This document shows, piece after piece, positions 1 to 9,584 of a stretch of 64,000 nucleotides of DNA. The DNA is from Psychrobacillus sp032154225 (GTDB lineage: Bacteria; Bacillota; Bacilli; Bacillales_A; Planococcaceae), in NCBI RefSeq assembly GCF_032154225.1, contig NZ_JALDYF010000004.1, forward strand, positions 206,339 through 270,338. Reading direction: 5' to 3'. A program made the position numbers and the translations under genes. The stretch's first letter is position 1. Each line of letters begins with the position of its first letter. The notes beneath the pieces were generated by a model, which saw only the letters and a list, made by a program, of their open reading frames with translations, had not been told where the DNA came from and searched no databases.

Positions 1-198
1 TGCGAGTATATTTTTTCCATTATACAAAATTTCTCCTTTTGTCGGAAAGATTAGTGTTGTTAGCATTTTGATAAGTGTTGTTTTACCCGCACCATTTGGA
101 GCAAGCAGACCATAAAGTCCATTTGTAAACTCTAAATCAATTGTATCGAGAGCTAAAAAATCACCATATTTTTTCGTTACATTTTTTACAGCGAGCAT
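1..198 (-). CDS. ABC transporter ATP-binding protein (N-terminal part, cut by window edge)
   Basis: Only the first 66 codons are present. The ATG is at 198 and the reading frame is open to base 1. The protein shows a conserved start (MLAVKNVTKKYG) and a Walker A loop read as APNGAGKTT, typical of drug or peptide exporter ATPases. It begins 1 nt after the stop of the upstream membrane protein, so the two are co-transcribed and probably form one exporter energised by this subunit. The Q-loop, signature and Walker B lie outside the window, so substrate class cannot be judged. Confidence 0.9.
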   Translation of the reverse strand, partial: MLAVKNVTKKYGDFLALDTIDLEFTNGLYGLLAPNGAGKTTLIKMLTTLIFPTKGEILYNGKNILA

Positions 199-199
199 C

Positions 200-958
200 T
201 TAATAAACCCCTTTCTTTTGATAGAAATAAATTAATCGGTTCAATAACTTTACGTATACCAATGCAGTGCAAACAAAAACTAGCCCATATATGAACAGTG
301 GTAATTGCATAAGAATCTCTAAATACAATTCATTGTTTGTGCTGCTAAGGACAATATTTCCAGCAAACCATATAAATACTGTACTAATAATCGTTGGAAA
401 TGAATGATTCCTCATTAATGCGTATAAAAAGAAAATCGAAAATAAAAACAAACCTGTTGTAGAAATCATAAACGCTCGAAAAAAATCGATTGGTTCATAA
501 AATATGTTCAGAACAACAAGTGCAAACGTATTTGTGAACATCGAAAAAATACTAAATGTGAACATCCGAAAAGCGATAATTTGATAGACATTGTATTTAC
601 ATGTCATTTCTACTTCGAATGTTGTCTTACGCACTTTCGACATATACGTATACATAGAAAAAATAAGATAAAGAATAGGTGAAAAGAGAAAAATTAACGC
701 ATATAATTCTTCCATTTTGTATTTGGTTAAACCATACATAAAAAATGGAGAAATTAGTGAAATAATTACGGTAAACAACGCAAAGACTAGCCATGCATAA
801 TTAGAAAATAAGTGACGAAAACCTAGTTGCTTATACATTGATTTGATAAATGGAAAAAAGGATTCTTTTTGCTTCACGCCTTCTTGAACAATTGCTTGAA
901 TTTGCTTTTGCATTGTTACTTGACCTGGCAATGGCACATAAAACTTTTCTTTACTCAT
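200..958 (-). CDS. ABC transporter-associated integral membrane protein
   Basis: A 252-residue protein with a cytoplasmic N-terminus of about 55 residues followed by roughly six hydrophobic segments. I do not recognise a named family. Its position directly before an ABC ATPase (1 nt gap) and overlapping the end of an ECF sigma gene by 8 bp suggests it is the permease of that exporter. The order sigma, permease, ATPase recalls ECF loci that control their own exporter, such as the sigY-yxl region of B. subtilis; this is context only. It could alternatively help sense the sigma factor's signal, since no separate anti-sigma gene is visible. Confidence 0.75.
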   Translation of the reverse strand: MSKEKFYVPLPGQVTMQKQIQAIVQEGVKQKESFFPFIKSMYKQLGFRHLFSNYAWLVFALFTVIISLISPFFMYGLTKYKMEELYALIFLFSPILYLIFSMYTYMSKVRKTTFEVEMTCKYNVYQIIAFRMFTFSIFSMFTNTFALVVLNIFYEPIDFFRAFMISTTGLFLFSIFFLYALMRNHSFPTIISTVFIWFAGNIVLSSTNNELYLEILMQLPLFIYGLVFVCTALVYVKLLNRLIYFYQKKGVY

Positions 959-1499
959 ATAAATCCTCCTTCATCGCTCGGCGTATTCCTTTTATCGAAG
1001 CATAGTATTTAGTTTTCACAGTAGATAGTGGGATGGACACGATTGCTTCAATTTCTTGAAACGTATATTCACCAAAAAGTTTGAGACGAACAATTTGCTG
1101 ACTTGTAGCATCTAGTACAGTTAATAGTGAAATGACCGTTTCAAAATCTTCTTTGTACTCTAGTGTGATAACGATATTTTGCTCGTCCTGAAACTCATAC
1201 TCCTCGATTGGTTGCACTACTTTCGTATATTGATAGCTTTTGGAGCGGAAATAATCGACAAGTCGGTTCGATGCAAGCCTATATAGCCAAGTTCGAAAAG
1301 AAGCCTTTTTACTATCAAAATGCTGAATAGACTTTAGAACACTTATAAAAATTTCCTGTGTCAGATCAAGCGTAAGCTCGTTATCTAATGTTTGTTTATA
1401 TATAAAGGCGTAAATTTCATTGTAATACTTAGTGATTAACTTATTTGCAGCTTCCTCATTTGCACTTCGTTTTATCTTTTTTATCCATAGCCTTTCCAT
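951..1499 (-). CDS. ECF-type RNA polymerase sigma factor
   Basis: A 182-residue sigma-70 family protein. Region 2 is seen at about residues 25-90 (DLTQEIFISVLKSIQHFD, then FRTWLYRLASNRLVDYFRSK, the -10 recognition helix area). Region 4 is at about 125-175 (IVRLKLFGEYTFQEIEAIV, then a recognition helix around STVKTKYYASIKGIRR). The length and the absence of regions 1 and 3 are typical of group 4 sigma factors. It is the first gene of a three-gene operon and overlaps the next gene by 8 bp, implying translational coupling. It probably directs transcription of the exporter and itself. Confidence 0.92.
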   Translation of the reverse strand: MERLWIKKIKRSANEEAANKLITKYYNEIYAFIYKQTLDNELTLDLTQEIFISVLKSIQHFDSKKASFRTWLYRLASNRLVDYFRSKSYQYTKVVQPIEEYEFQDEQNIVITLEYKEDFETVISLLTVLDATSQQIVRLKLFGEYTFQEIEAIVSIPLSTVKTKYYASIKGIRRAMKEDLYE

Positions 1500-1607
1500 A
1501 TCTCACCACATGCTTCCCTCATGATCATTGCCGTCTCATACATATATTCGTAATAGATTAGAAAATAGTTTGATAAATTGATATAAATAAATATTCTTTC
1601 TTTTATT

Positions 1608-1660
1608 ATAAACAAAAAAGTACATCGCTTTTAGACAGGCAATGTACCTTTTTAGACTTT
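1608..1660. terminator. Bidirectional hairpin terminator
   Basis: GTACATCGC (1620-1628) pairs with GCAATGTAC (1639-1647) with one mismatch. It is flanked by an A-run on one side and a T-run on the other, so it could stop transcription in either direction. It separates the sigma operon's upstream region from the decayed DNA beyond. Confidence 0.6.
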
Positions 1661-1809
1661 TCATTATTTATCTGCTATCCAACAAAACTCCATAAGGATT
1701 ATTTGGAGTTGTCTCCCTTTTAGTACCTGATTTATCCCAAAAACTCTCACTATAAATTCTGAACAAGATGATTTTATTAAGTGAAGTTTAATTTTTTCTA
1801 ATCTATTAT

Positions 1810-1986
1810 TTATATTTTCAGAAATTTAGATTCCTTTCTCCTATTTGTAGTGTATTTTTTTACACCCTTCAAATACGCAACCCAATCTTTAATGACTTCA
1901 CATCCATGCTCCAAAGAGTTATTACCTAATGATACAATATTCTTCCAAACCTGATTTTTAGCTTGTTTGAATCCAAAGGCTTTTCA
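1810..1986 (-). pseudogene. Decayed coding remnant (about 56 codons), family unknown
   Basis: Reading the minus strand from 1986 to the TAA at 1810-1812 gives an uninterrupted, protein-like stretch (for example KNQVWKNIVSLGNN and VIKDWVAYLKGVKKY). It is bounded upstream by an in-frame TGA and has no convincing start or ribosome binding site. The sequence has normal amino-acid composition, unlike random AT-rich DNA. I read it as the tail of a lost gene. Apart from this stretch and the hairpin, I see nothing coding in 1500-2243. Confidence 0.35.
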
Positions 1987-2243
1987 TAACCTAAGAAGGT
2001 ATAGGGCTAATGTTTTCAGCTAATATATTCACTTCTAACCCTTATTCAAGCATTCGTCATGTTGTTAATTTTACAAAGCGATGAAAATTTCAACAACTTG
2101 AATCCATATAGCTCAAATTTTGATATACTGAGAGCTACATGGTTTGATCCTGTAATATCATAGTTACAATACCCCGGGTGGAGAATAATTTAATTTTTAT
2201 ATAAACATTTATTAACTAAGGTGAAAAATATTGGAATTACTCT

Positions 2244-3401
2244 TTATTCTTCCGAAATAGTGTCTCTGTATGATTTTCTTCCTGAATCAACCTTATTTAC
2301 ATCCACAGTTATTTTTCTGATTGAATTTTCCGTCAACTCAACCTTTCCGTCTTTATGAACCTTTTTCCATACTTTAACATTATCACGATACAAATATTCC
2401 GATAATCGATAGATATCAGTATCATGTTTTAAACCCTCTTTATAAGTTTCTTCAATTTCTTTCTGAACTTCTTTTTCTACTCCCTTACGTACTTCATCCT
2501 CAGTTACTTTACTAAGAAAACCACTTACAGTAACTTCCATTATTACATTTATGTCAAACATCACCTCACCTTTATCAGTAATTGGTTTTACTTTCACATT
2601 GATTTTATCTACATCAACAGTGAGATAATTATCTTTATTCGTATCTAAGTTGACTGTTACTTCTCCTCTTTTTGTCTCATTAGTCATCCACTGTAATCCT
2701 CTTACCTTGTCTAACATTATCGTTTGCTTAAAGCCTTTTGGATTAGTTACACTAACACCTGTAATACTTGCAACTTTATCAGGGCCTTTTTCGGTTGACC
2801 AATTATCTTTAATAGTGACCAACGGAATGTTTACTTCATAGCTTGGCTCATTTAGTCTTATGATCAACTTTCGTAAACTGATTGGTTCAATAAATGATTC
2901 TTGTTTATATGAATTCATAGGATCTGCAATTTTAGAATGTGAAATTCCTTTATTTAAGATCGGAGTTAGTAACATTACTTCTTTCACAGACTCCTGAGTA
3001 CTGTACACCCAAGTTTGATATCTCGTTTCTCTATAACGCACAAAAGTGTTTATAATTGGATTAGCATTACCATATTTTAGTACTTCTTCTGATAAAACAA
3101 GATAAGTCAAGTGCCCCCAAAAAAGTTGTTGATCCAATGTATGATATAGCTCATATAACGCTTCATCTACTGTAGTACCAGTAGCATGACCCACTTCTAA
3201 CTGAGTAGCCTGTGTATTTGGTTGTTCCGTTTTTGCCAACATGGAAAAATCAATGATTTGAGCAAATACTTCATACTTACCATCTTTATAATCTATTCCT
3301 AAACCATATATATAAAGCATTCTTTCAGGTTCGTTTTCATCCCAACACCCTGAAAGTAAGAATAAAACAGAAACAAAAATAATTACAATTTTTCTCTTCA
3401 T
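2244..3401 (-). CDS. Ger(x)C family spore germination lipoprotein
   Basis: A 385-residue lipoprotein. The N-terminus is a lipoprotein signal with lipobox LLSGC, then the family-typical WDENEPERMLYIYGLGIDY. The C-terminal half is the mixed alpha/beta Ger(x)C domain. It is the C subunit of a GerA-type nutrient germinant receptor, anchored on the outer face of the spore inner membrane. Its start overlaps the end of the GerA-type gene by 4 bp, so it is the last gene of the operon. Length is normal for the family. The germinant cannot be predicted. Confidence 0.95.
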   Translation of the reverse strand: MKRKIVIIFVSVLFLLSGCWDENEPERMLYIYGLGIDYKDGKYEVFAQIIDFSMLAKTEQPNTQATQLEVGHATGTTVDEALYELYHTLDQQLFWGHLTYLVLSEEVLKYGNANPIINTFVRYRETRYQTWVYSTQESVKEVMLLTPILNKGISHSKIADPMNSYKQESFIEPISLRKLIIRLNEPSYEVNIPLVTIKDNWSTEKGPDKVASITGVSVTNPKGFKQTIMLDKVRGLQWMTNETKRGEVTVNLDTNKDNYLTVDVDKINVKVKPITDKGEVMFDINVIMEVTVSGFLSKVTEDEVRKGVEKEVQKEIEETYKEGLKHDTDIYRLSEYLYRDNVKVWKKVHKDGKVELTENSIRKITVDVNKVDSGRKSYRDTISEE

Positions 3402-4852
3402 TTTTCGACCTCTTTGGTTCTTGTTTCGTCTTGAGGATCTAACGACTTCGGACGCTTTTTATAGTATTTCGCGGGCATTCGGAGTAATGATTTCGATATT
3501 GTTGACCAATTTAAATCTGATGCAATATTCATGTAAGGAACACCAAAAACTCGGATACTCGATAAATACAGTATCGTAAAGTGAAATGCAATGAAAAAGC
3601 CAAACAACCCAAAGAATGCTGTAACAATAATAAAACTAATGCGTAATATGCTCACCGCTGTTACAAGGGATTGATTAACTAAAGTAAATGTTGCAATGGT
3701 TGATATTGCAATAATAACGATCATTGCTGGACTAGTAAGACCTGCTCGAATAGCAGCATCACCAATGATTAATCCTCCAACAACACTAATTGTGCCACCA
3801 ATGACAGAGGGGAGTCGTAGTCCTGCTTCACGGAATAGTTCAAACATAACTAGCATAAGAAGCATTTCAAGTGCTGAAGGTAGTGGAAGTCCTGTATTCG
3901 CTTGGACTACTGTTGCTAGTAATTGGAGTGGCAATTGATTTTGGTGATAAGAGGTTAATGCTAGCCAAAAAGCAGGTAGAAACAAACCGATTAATATGCC
4001 TGTCACACGAAGAATTCGTTCAAGTGAACTGAAAATAATGGGATATTCGTTATCCTCACCTGACTTTAAAAGTAAAAATAAATTCACGGGAGTGATCATG
4101 GCATATGAAACCCCATCAACAAAAATGATAAATCTTCCTCGCACAAGCGCTTGAATAGCAAAATCAGGTCTCCCTGTATAATCATTTCTCGGGAATATTT
4201 TAGCGCTTTTATTAACTCTTTCCATTAATATATCCCCACTGAAAATAATATCTGTGTCAACTTTGTTTAACTGTTCTTTTATTTCATCTAAAATGCCTTT
4301 ATTGGCGATATCGTCAAAATAAAGAATTGATACTTTCGTTTGTGAACGTTTCCCCAATATGAAATTTTCCACGCATAGTGAATTTGTCGGCAATCTTTTT
4401 CGTATTAAGGCAATATTCACTGAAATATCCTCTATAAAATTGTCTCTTGGCCCTTTTATAAGAACTTCCATTCTTGATTCTTCAGGATTCCGGTTTGGCT
4501 TTTTTTCTATATTACTGGAAAATAATAGATGCTCATCTTCAAAAAAAAGTAGCAAGTGCCCCGTATATACAAGTGAAATAGCATCAGCCATGTCCTCTAC
4601 TTTTTTTAAATCAGGAATGTGCAATTGAGCAAACACAGTTTCTTCCAACAATTTGTCAGCTATATTATCACACATTTGTTGAACTCGTTTAACAATGACA
4701 TCATTTAATAAAAGCAGGTCAATCATTGCATTACATGTAATGAACATTACTTTATGTTTTTGGAATGCATACTCTTGGAATTGTACATCAGCGGAATTTT
4801 TAAATAACTGATGCAAGGTGTTAGATTCAATTTTTTCTCTTTCTGATTGCAT
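3398..4852 (-). CDS. GerA family spore germination protein (A subunit)
   Basis: A 484-residue protein with a soluble N-terminal half and a C-terminal membrane half of about five segments. Recognisable GerA-family features include the GPRDNFIEDISVN segment near residue 135 and the PDFAIQALVRGRFIIFVDG and SALEMLLMLVMFELFREAGLRLP regions. It is the A subunit of a germinant receptor in the spore inner membrane. It lies between the permease-like B gene (33 bp upstream) and the lipoprotein C gene (4 bp overlap). The operon order here is B-A-C rather than the usual A-B-C. Confidence 0.95.
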   Translation of the reverse strand: MQSEREKIESNTLHQLFKNSADVQFQEYAFQKHKVMFITCNAMIDLLLLNDVIVKRVQQMCDNIADKLLEETVFAQLHIPDLKKVEDMADAISLVYTGHLLLFFEDEHLLFSSNIEKKPNRNPEESRMEVLIKGPRDNFIEDISVNIALIRKRLPTNSLCVENFILGKRSQTKVSILYFDDIANKGILDEIKEQLNKVDTDIIFSGDILMERVNKSAKIFPRNDYTGRPDFAIQALVRGRFIIFVDGVSYAMITPVNLFLLLKSGEDNEYPIIFSSLERILRVTGILIGLFLPAFWLALTSYHQNQLPLQLLATVVQANTGLPLPSALEMLLMLVMFELFREAGLRLPSVIGGTISVVGGLIIGDAAIRAGLTSPAMIVIIAISTIATFTLVNQSLVTAVSILRISFIIVTAFFGLFGFFIAFHFTILYLSSIRVFGVPYMNIASDLNWSTISKSLLRMPAKYYKKRPKSLDPQDETRTKEVEK

Positions 4853-4885
4853 CCCTCTTCCCTACTTTCCTTGTGAATTTACTAC

Positions 4886-5974
4886 TTATATCTTTTTGGA
4901 AGTCTTCCCTGAAATCCAAGCAACGCTTGCAAAAAAGATAGACAAAGTGAAAAAGAAGAAGAACGTACTTACCAAGAAATAATTTCTTTTAATTTCAAGA
5001 AAAAGACTTTCACTTAAAAGAAACAACATTAAACAAATCAAGAAAAAGGCTGGTGCAAGAAGCAATCCAATTCGTTTTTTACTCCTATTCATATTTAACA
5101 TGTCCACAACAATGAATAATATGAATCCTACTCTTATAAATGCACCAGTAAGCCATTGATAAATAGAGAAAAAATCCATATGTTCAAGATACCTACCTAC
5201 CGATACAAGTCCCCATTCCTCAAATGCAGGATACTTTTGTTTAGCTGCTTCAACTGGGCCGAACTCAGTAATTGCCCCCATAAGTGGACCAATTGTCAGC
5301 CCCATTAAAATAAAAAGCATCAGCACATAATGAAACCATTTAATGCGTTTCTTAAAATGATGTTGAAGGAATAGGAGCATTAGTAATTCAACAAATCCAG
5401 ATGCTGGATACACCATGCCTTCAAAAACTGGTTGAAAACCATTTTCAAAAAATGGCCGCAATAAATTATAATCCTTCACTTGTATATTCGCGATTGCTAC
5501 AAAAAAACCTAATATAACTACCCCAAAAAGAACGATGACGTTAACCATGGCAATTGTTTGTATGTTCGTTGAAGCTAATAATATACAAAGTAGCGTGTAG
5601 ATGATTAGCAACAATAACGATGGGGTTTTTGGTAAAAAAGTTGTAGTAACCCATTTCAATGTTTCAACCATCGTAAATGCTGCAAGTATTACTAAATAAA
5701 CCCCAATAATATTTAGTACAATGGTAGAACCTATCCTCCCAATCACTGATTTTAACCAATCAGATATCGGCGCTTGATTTGATTTATTCTGGACATAAAC
5801 TAAAAGAAACAACCAAGGTGCCATAGATATCGCAGCAAGGAGAACAGATACCCAGCCATCTCTTCCTCCAACATGTAGGAGTGGTGGAAGGATTGTTACA
5901 TGATTTTTTAAACCGATAACCGTCATCGATAAGAAGATGACATGTAATATACTAATTGGTCCAACGACTCTCAA
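4886..5974 (-). CDS. GerB family germination permease (GerAB/YndE type)
   Basis: About 362 residues with ten hydrophobic segments, in the APC-like GerAB family; it is the B subunit thought to bind the germinant. The longest frame starts at an ATG at 5992, but the sequence AGAGGG inside that extension sits 7 nt before a TTG at 5974. I therefore prefer the TTG, giving LRVVGPISILHVIFLSMTVI at the N-terminus. It is the first gene of the gerB-gerA-gerC operon. I could not identify a convincing sigma-G promoter upstream by eye. Confidence 0.9.
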   Translation of the reverse strand: MRVVGPISILHVIFLSMTVIGLKNHVTILPPLLHVGGRDGWVSVLLAAISMAPWLFLLVYVQNKSNQAPISDWLKSVIGRIGSTIVLNIIGVYLVILAAFTMVETLKWVTTTFLPKTPSLLLLIIYTLLCILLASTNIQTIAMVNVIVLFGVVILGFFVAIANIQVKDYNLLRPFFENGFQPVFEGMVYPASGFVELLMLLFLQHHFKKRIKWFHYVLMLFILMGLTIGPLMGAITEFGPVEAAKQKYPAFEEWGLVSVGRYLEHMDFFSIYQWLTGAFIRVGFILFIVVDMLNMNRSKKRIGLLLAPAFFLICLMLFLLSESLFLEIKRNYFLVSTFFFFFTLSIFFASVAWISGKTSKKI

Positions 5975-5992
5975 ATTACAACCCTCTAACAT

Positions 5993-6448
5993 TTATTGAT
6001 ATTGTATAGTATTGACAATGAAACCGAAGATTATAAGTTAACGATTGAGATAATTGCTGTATTACAACTTGTATAAAAGAAATAATTTTTTGGGATATAA
6101 ATAATTTTTATGAATATAATTTCAAAGAATAATAACTCAACTTTTGAGTTGAAAAATACCTAGAGTTACTTAAACTCAATTCCTTGGGCAATACACTTGT
6201 TCCCAATATTAACTAAGATGAAAAAATCGTTTACATATACACCGGAAACCATATCTGTACCACTAAATTGTCCAATATTTTATACAAATACTTTTATAAT
6301 ATGTATACTTTCATGTCACTGTCCAATAAATTTTGCAATGATAATATACACGGCACCTCCCCAATTCCGATTGTATAACAACTGTTATTATCGTAAACTA
6401 TCTTAATATTGGTTTTTTCTTACATGCCTATTATTGGAGGTTTTCATA
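5993..6448. other. AT-rich intergenic region between divergent genes
   Basis: It holds the promoters of the ger operon (leftward) and the peptidase gene (rightward). A small inverted repeat CTCAACTTTTGAG lies near 6137. The ribosome binding site GGAGG at 6436-6440 fixes the peptidase start. I see no convincing gene here; a 69-codon frame at 6197 has poor composition and no ribosome binding site. Confidence 0.5.
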
Positions 6449-7551
6449 TTGAGCAATTTATTCGATGTTAGACGTACTATTTTGAAACATTATCTCGTCG
6501 AACAAGCAATTGATGCGGTGATGATTACAGATCCATCAGATGTTTTTTATTACACAGGTTTTAATTCGAATCCTCATGAACTGTTCATGTCATTGATTAT
6601 TAACACGCAGAACAATATGTCTTCTTTATTCGTTCCTGCATTAGATAAAGACGTTGCTATACAAGCAGCCGATATCGAGCATATTATTCCTATATCGGAT
6701 GAACAGAACCCGTTTGATGTTGTAAGTAATACAATTGGTGCCTTTCAAGGAATTATGGGTATTGAAGGAAAAGCGTTAAGCTATTTCCGTTATCAAAGCC
6801 TTCTGAAAGTATTTCCTAGCATCCAAGTTGTCGATGTACAACCTTTTATCATTAAACAGCGCATGAAAAAATCAATAGAAGAAATAAGCTATTTGAAGAA
6901 AGCACTTGAGATTATTGAGAAAGTACTCGAAGAAGGTATTAAAAAAGTAGTTGTCGGTATGACAGAAGCGGAATTAACTGCTGAACTGGAGTTTTAATGC
7001 GTAAATTTGGAGCGGATGGTCCCTCCTTCTCTACAATTGTGTTATCGGGCGAAAAAGCAGCATTTCCTCACGGTTCACCTGGTGAGCGAAAACTGCAAAT
7101 AGGCGATTATCTTTTAATTGATTTCGGTGTTATGAAAGACGGCTATTCCTCCGATATTACACGAACATTCATTATCGGCGAGGCTTCTGAGGAGCAGAAG
7201 AAAATATACGGTATTGTTCTCGAGTCCAATCAAGCAGGGATTCAAGCAGTACAAGCTGGCGTCGCGCTAAAAACGTTCGACCTAGCAGCAAGAAATATCA
7301 TTATCGAAAAAGGTTATGGGCAATATTTCAATAATCGAGTTGGCCATGGTTTAGGAATGGAACTCCACGAAGAACCTTCCATTCACCAAAATAATGAAGG
7401 CATAGCGGAAACTGGACTTGTCTTCACGATTGAACCAGGGATTTACATTCCGGATGTTGGTGGTGTGCGCATCGAGGATACTGTCTACATCAATGAAGAT
7501 AGAAAAGTGGAAGTATTGTCTTCCTTCCCAAGAGAAATGCAAATTCTATAA
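6449..7551 (+). pseudogene. Xaa-Pro aminopeptidase (M24B, aminopeptidase P family), frameshifted
   Basis: Two abutting frames together make one normal-length peptidase of about 367 residues. The first frame (TTG start at 6449 behind GGAGG) holds the creatinase N-terminal domain. The second (from 6997) holds the pita-bread catalytic domain with metal ligands visible as IDFGVMKDGYSSDITRTF, HGLGMELHE, IEPGIYIP and RIEDT. The break is GAG-TTTT-AATG at 6989-6999; one more T would restore EFLMRKFGADGPSF. This is either a real -1 mutation or a homopolymer undercall. The TAATG overlap could in principle allow restart, but the family is single-chain. Confidence 0.85.
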
Positions 7552-7561
7552 TTAAAAAACT

Positions 7562-7606
7562 GCCGATCGCTTCAACGTTTAGTCGAAGTGACTCGGCGTT
7601 TTTTTT
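7562..7606 (+). terminator. Rho-independent terminator after the peptidase
   Basis: GCCGA (7562-7566) pairs with TCGGC (7593-7597), extended by an inner CGCTTC/GAAGTG pairing, and is followed by eight T residues. It lies just after the peptidase stop and touches the end of the convergent kinase gene. Confidence 0.85.
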
Positions 7607-8489
7607 ATACTTTGTACCATTTCGGTATGAGAATATGAAAATCTTCAAACTGATCCAAAGTAAATTGGGTATATTTTTGAAACTTCCCCTGTTGTTTAAT
7701 GCCACCTTCATGTCCCCATACTTCTGCTGAAACGATATGAATAGCTACATACAAACGATGTAATTCCCAAAAAGAATCCAATATAGTCTGATTGTCATGA
7801 TAACCATCCAAAACTCCACAGGAATATTCTCTACTTACAGACACATTAAAGTATTCCATTTTGTAAAATTCGTTCACTGGATCAGCATAAGTTATTTTTT
7901 GCAAATCGATAAGTCCTGTAAATTGATTTTCATGTATTAAAATATTACCAGGGTGAAAATCATAATGCTGCGCGCGGCAGGGTCGATCTTTTAATAAATG
8001 CAGCTGGCTTTCTATGAATGGTAGCACAGTTAAATAGCGCTCATTTTCATTCGCTATTTTTTCAAAACGTGGGGTTAGTTTCTGTACTCGGCTTGTCCAA
8101 AGCTGCTCCCAACTAGGATGATCATTCGGTGCAGGAATACTATGTAAGTTTTTAAACGTCTTGCCCACTTGTTGCCCAATTTTGTATTGATCTGCTGGAC
8201 TGGCGTTTAATAATGCTACATTTCCATTTTCTCCAATTATATAATCTAAAATCATATATGCTTTTCCGTCATGTATTCCAACATCGTGTACAAACGGAAT
8301 ATGCTTGTCCTTTGCATGAGCAGAATTTATTAGCTTTTCTTGTTGTTCTAATTGAGCTATATCTTTATCTGGAGAAATGCGTAATAAATACGTATTATCA
8401 ATACACCATTTTTCTTCATTTGAGTAGCCTTCCTCAATTAATTCATACGATAAACAGTTTTGTAAAAAAGGGATTTGGAGAAGTTCCAT
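7605..8489 (-). CDS. APH/choline-kinase family phosphotransferase
   Basis: A 294-residue kinase-like protein. The catalytic loop reads HYDFHPGNIL (Asp as base, Asn as Mg ligand) and is followed by GLIDLQK in the position of the DFG Asp. A lysine-bearing N-lobe is less clear. I start it at the ATG at 8489, which has GAAAGGAG 7 nt upstream; an ATG 12 codons earlier has no such site. Family members phosphorylate aminoglycosides, choline, thiamine or sugars. Nothing here shows resistance activity, and the substrate is unknown. It is a single gene convergent with the peptidase. Confidence 0.85.
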   Translation of the reverse strand: MELLQIPFLQNCLSYELIEEGYSNEEKWCIDNTYLLRISPDKDIAQLEQQEKLINSAHAKDKHIPFVHDVGIHDGKAYMILDYIIGENGNVALLNASPADQYKIGQQVGKTFKNLHSIPAPNDHPSWEQLWTSRVQKLTPRFEKIANENERYLTVLPFIESQLHLLKDRPCRAQHYDFHPGNILIHENQFTGLIDLQKITYADPVNEFYKMEYFNVSVSREYSCGVLDGYHDNQTILDSFWELHRLYVAIHIVSAEVWGHEGGIKQQGKFQKYTQFTLDQFEDFHILIPKWYKV

Positions 8490-8513
8490 ATGTATGCTCC
8501 TTTCAAGTAAAAA

Positions 8514-8540
8514 ATGGATCTGCAAGAATAGCAGATCCGC
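8514..8540 (-). terminator. Rho-independent terminator
   Basis: GGATCTGC (8516-8523) pairs perfectly with GCAGATCC (8531-8538). On the minus strand it is followed by ATTTTTT. It ends the haem-copper-oxidase-like gene just upstream of the kinase ribosome binding site. Confidence 0.8.
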
Positions 8541-8547
8541 CGTATTG

Positions 8548-8931
8548 TTAGCCTTTTGTTGGTGCAGTTTGTAAATTCATCAGTATATTGATTGCAAATA
8601 AAATAACACTGATAACTACTAAAGTTGCTCCGATCGAAACGGCGATTGCCAGTTGTCCTGCTCCAGTTAATATAAGTGCTGCGAGTCCAATCATCATTAC
8701 CGGCAACCCGATATTACCAGTCCAAAAATGCCATTTTGCGAGTCCATGTCTTCCTGTCCTCGGGAAAATATGATAGATGATACCAGATAATGCAAATGAA
8801 GCCCAACCAAGTAAATTGATATGCACATGAACGCCTTTTAATGCATAATCATGTGCCATAGACATATACATCCCTAAAAGTACTCCAATAGCAAAATACA
8901 CAACGGAAATTTTTATTAATTTGATGCCCAC
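8548..8931 (-). CDS. Small COX1/NorB-like four-helix membrane protein
   Basis: A 127-residue protein with four hydrophobic helices. Residues 30-60 contain HDYALKGVHVHINLLGW and GIIYHIFPRTGRHG. The histidine-rich helix resembles one helical unit of haem-copper oxidase subunit I or NorB proteins. Full subunit I proteins have about 12 helices, so this is a short relative, often annotated as cytochrome-c oxidase-like. The histidines suggest haem or metal binding in the membrane, but it cannot be a complete oxidase. It is transcribed alone with its own terminator. Confidence 0.7.
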   Translation of the reverse strand: MGIKLIKISVVYFAIGVLLGMYMSMAHDYALKGVHVHINLLGWASFALSGIIYHIFPRTGRHGLAKWHFWTGNIGLPVMMIGLAALILTGAGQLAIAVSIGATLVVISVILFAINILMNLQTAPTKG

Positions 8932-9014
8932 TCTTTTCCCCCCCTCTCTAATAGGTCTTATACATTCTATTTCTAAGAAGAAGAGAGTATGATTATTCAG
9001 TTAGAATTGGGATC

Positions 9015-9497
9015 TTAAAAGCGCTCATCTAATTTGTCCGCATAAAAAGTAATGGCCTTTTGATAACTCAAAATTTCTTCATCGGTAGTCGTTTCTGCAA
9101 TACACTTAAGTAATAATTCCATCGCACGATTATGCTCATTTAAATTATAAAGTGTCATGGAATAAAACACTTGGATTGCTTTATTCGTAGGAAACAAGTC
9201 CATACCTTTTAAAAAGACCGTTTGGGATTTTTCATAATCCCCTAGCGTTCTGTACGTGCTTCCTAATCCTAGTAAAGCTCCTTCTAAATCGGATTCCGTT
9301 AGTCCTAAGTCGATGGCATTTTCATAATAAGGTGCAGCTTTTGACTCCTCTCCTAGCACATCATAACTCCATGCACATTGGTAATTAACATAAGCATTAC
9401 CCGGCAATTCTTCTGCCAATTTTATTAGTACTTCATTTGATTCCTTTAACCTTCCATCTTGTCGCAAAAAAAGTGCGTGGTCCAATTCTGGATTCAT
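9015..9497 (-). CDS. Tetratricopeptide repeat protein (TPR_5 type)
   Basis: About 160 residues made almost entirely of TPR helices. Repeat units are visible at roughly residues 1-35, 36-70, 75-105 and 110-140 (for example ALLGLGSTYRTLGDYEKSQTVF, cited in part). The start I use is the ATG at 9497, preceded by GAAAGGAC; a frame 16 codons longer has no ribosome binding site. TPR proteins bind partner proteins and no enzymatic function is predicted. It is followed on the same strand by no close gene. Confidence 0.85.
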   Translation of the reverse strand: MNPELDHALFLRQDGRLKESNEVLIKLAEELPGNAYVNYQCAWSYDVLGEESKAAPYYENAIDLGLTESDLEGALLGLGSTYRTLGDYEKSQTVFLKGMDLFPTNKAIQVFYSMTLYNLNEHNRAMELLLKCIAETTTDEEILSYQKAITFYADKLDERF

Positions 9498-9584
9498 TTG
9501 TAATGTCCTTTCTTTAATTAAAGGTATTTTAGTGTACAATGTCACATGAAACGGAATATGAAGAAAAAACGGGTAACTAAATAT

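Noticed and set aside
6197..6406. 69-codon plus-strand frame before the peptidase gene
   Set aside because: No ribosome binding site, odd composition (Cys/Tyr/Ile-rich), and it occupies the promoter region.
6989..6999. Programmed frameshift or coupled two-gene peptidase
   Set aside because: No slippery heptamer or stimulatory structure seen; a single missing T explains it.
8213..8551. 112-codon plus-strand frame
   Set aside because: Antisense to the APH-type kinase, whose motifs are clear; composition is shadow-like.
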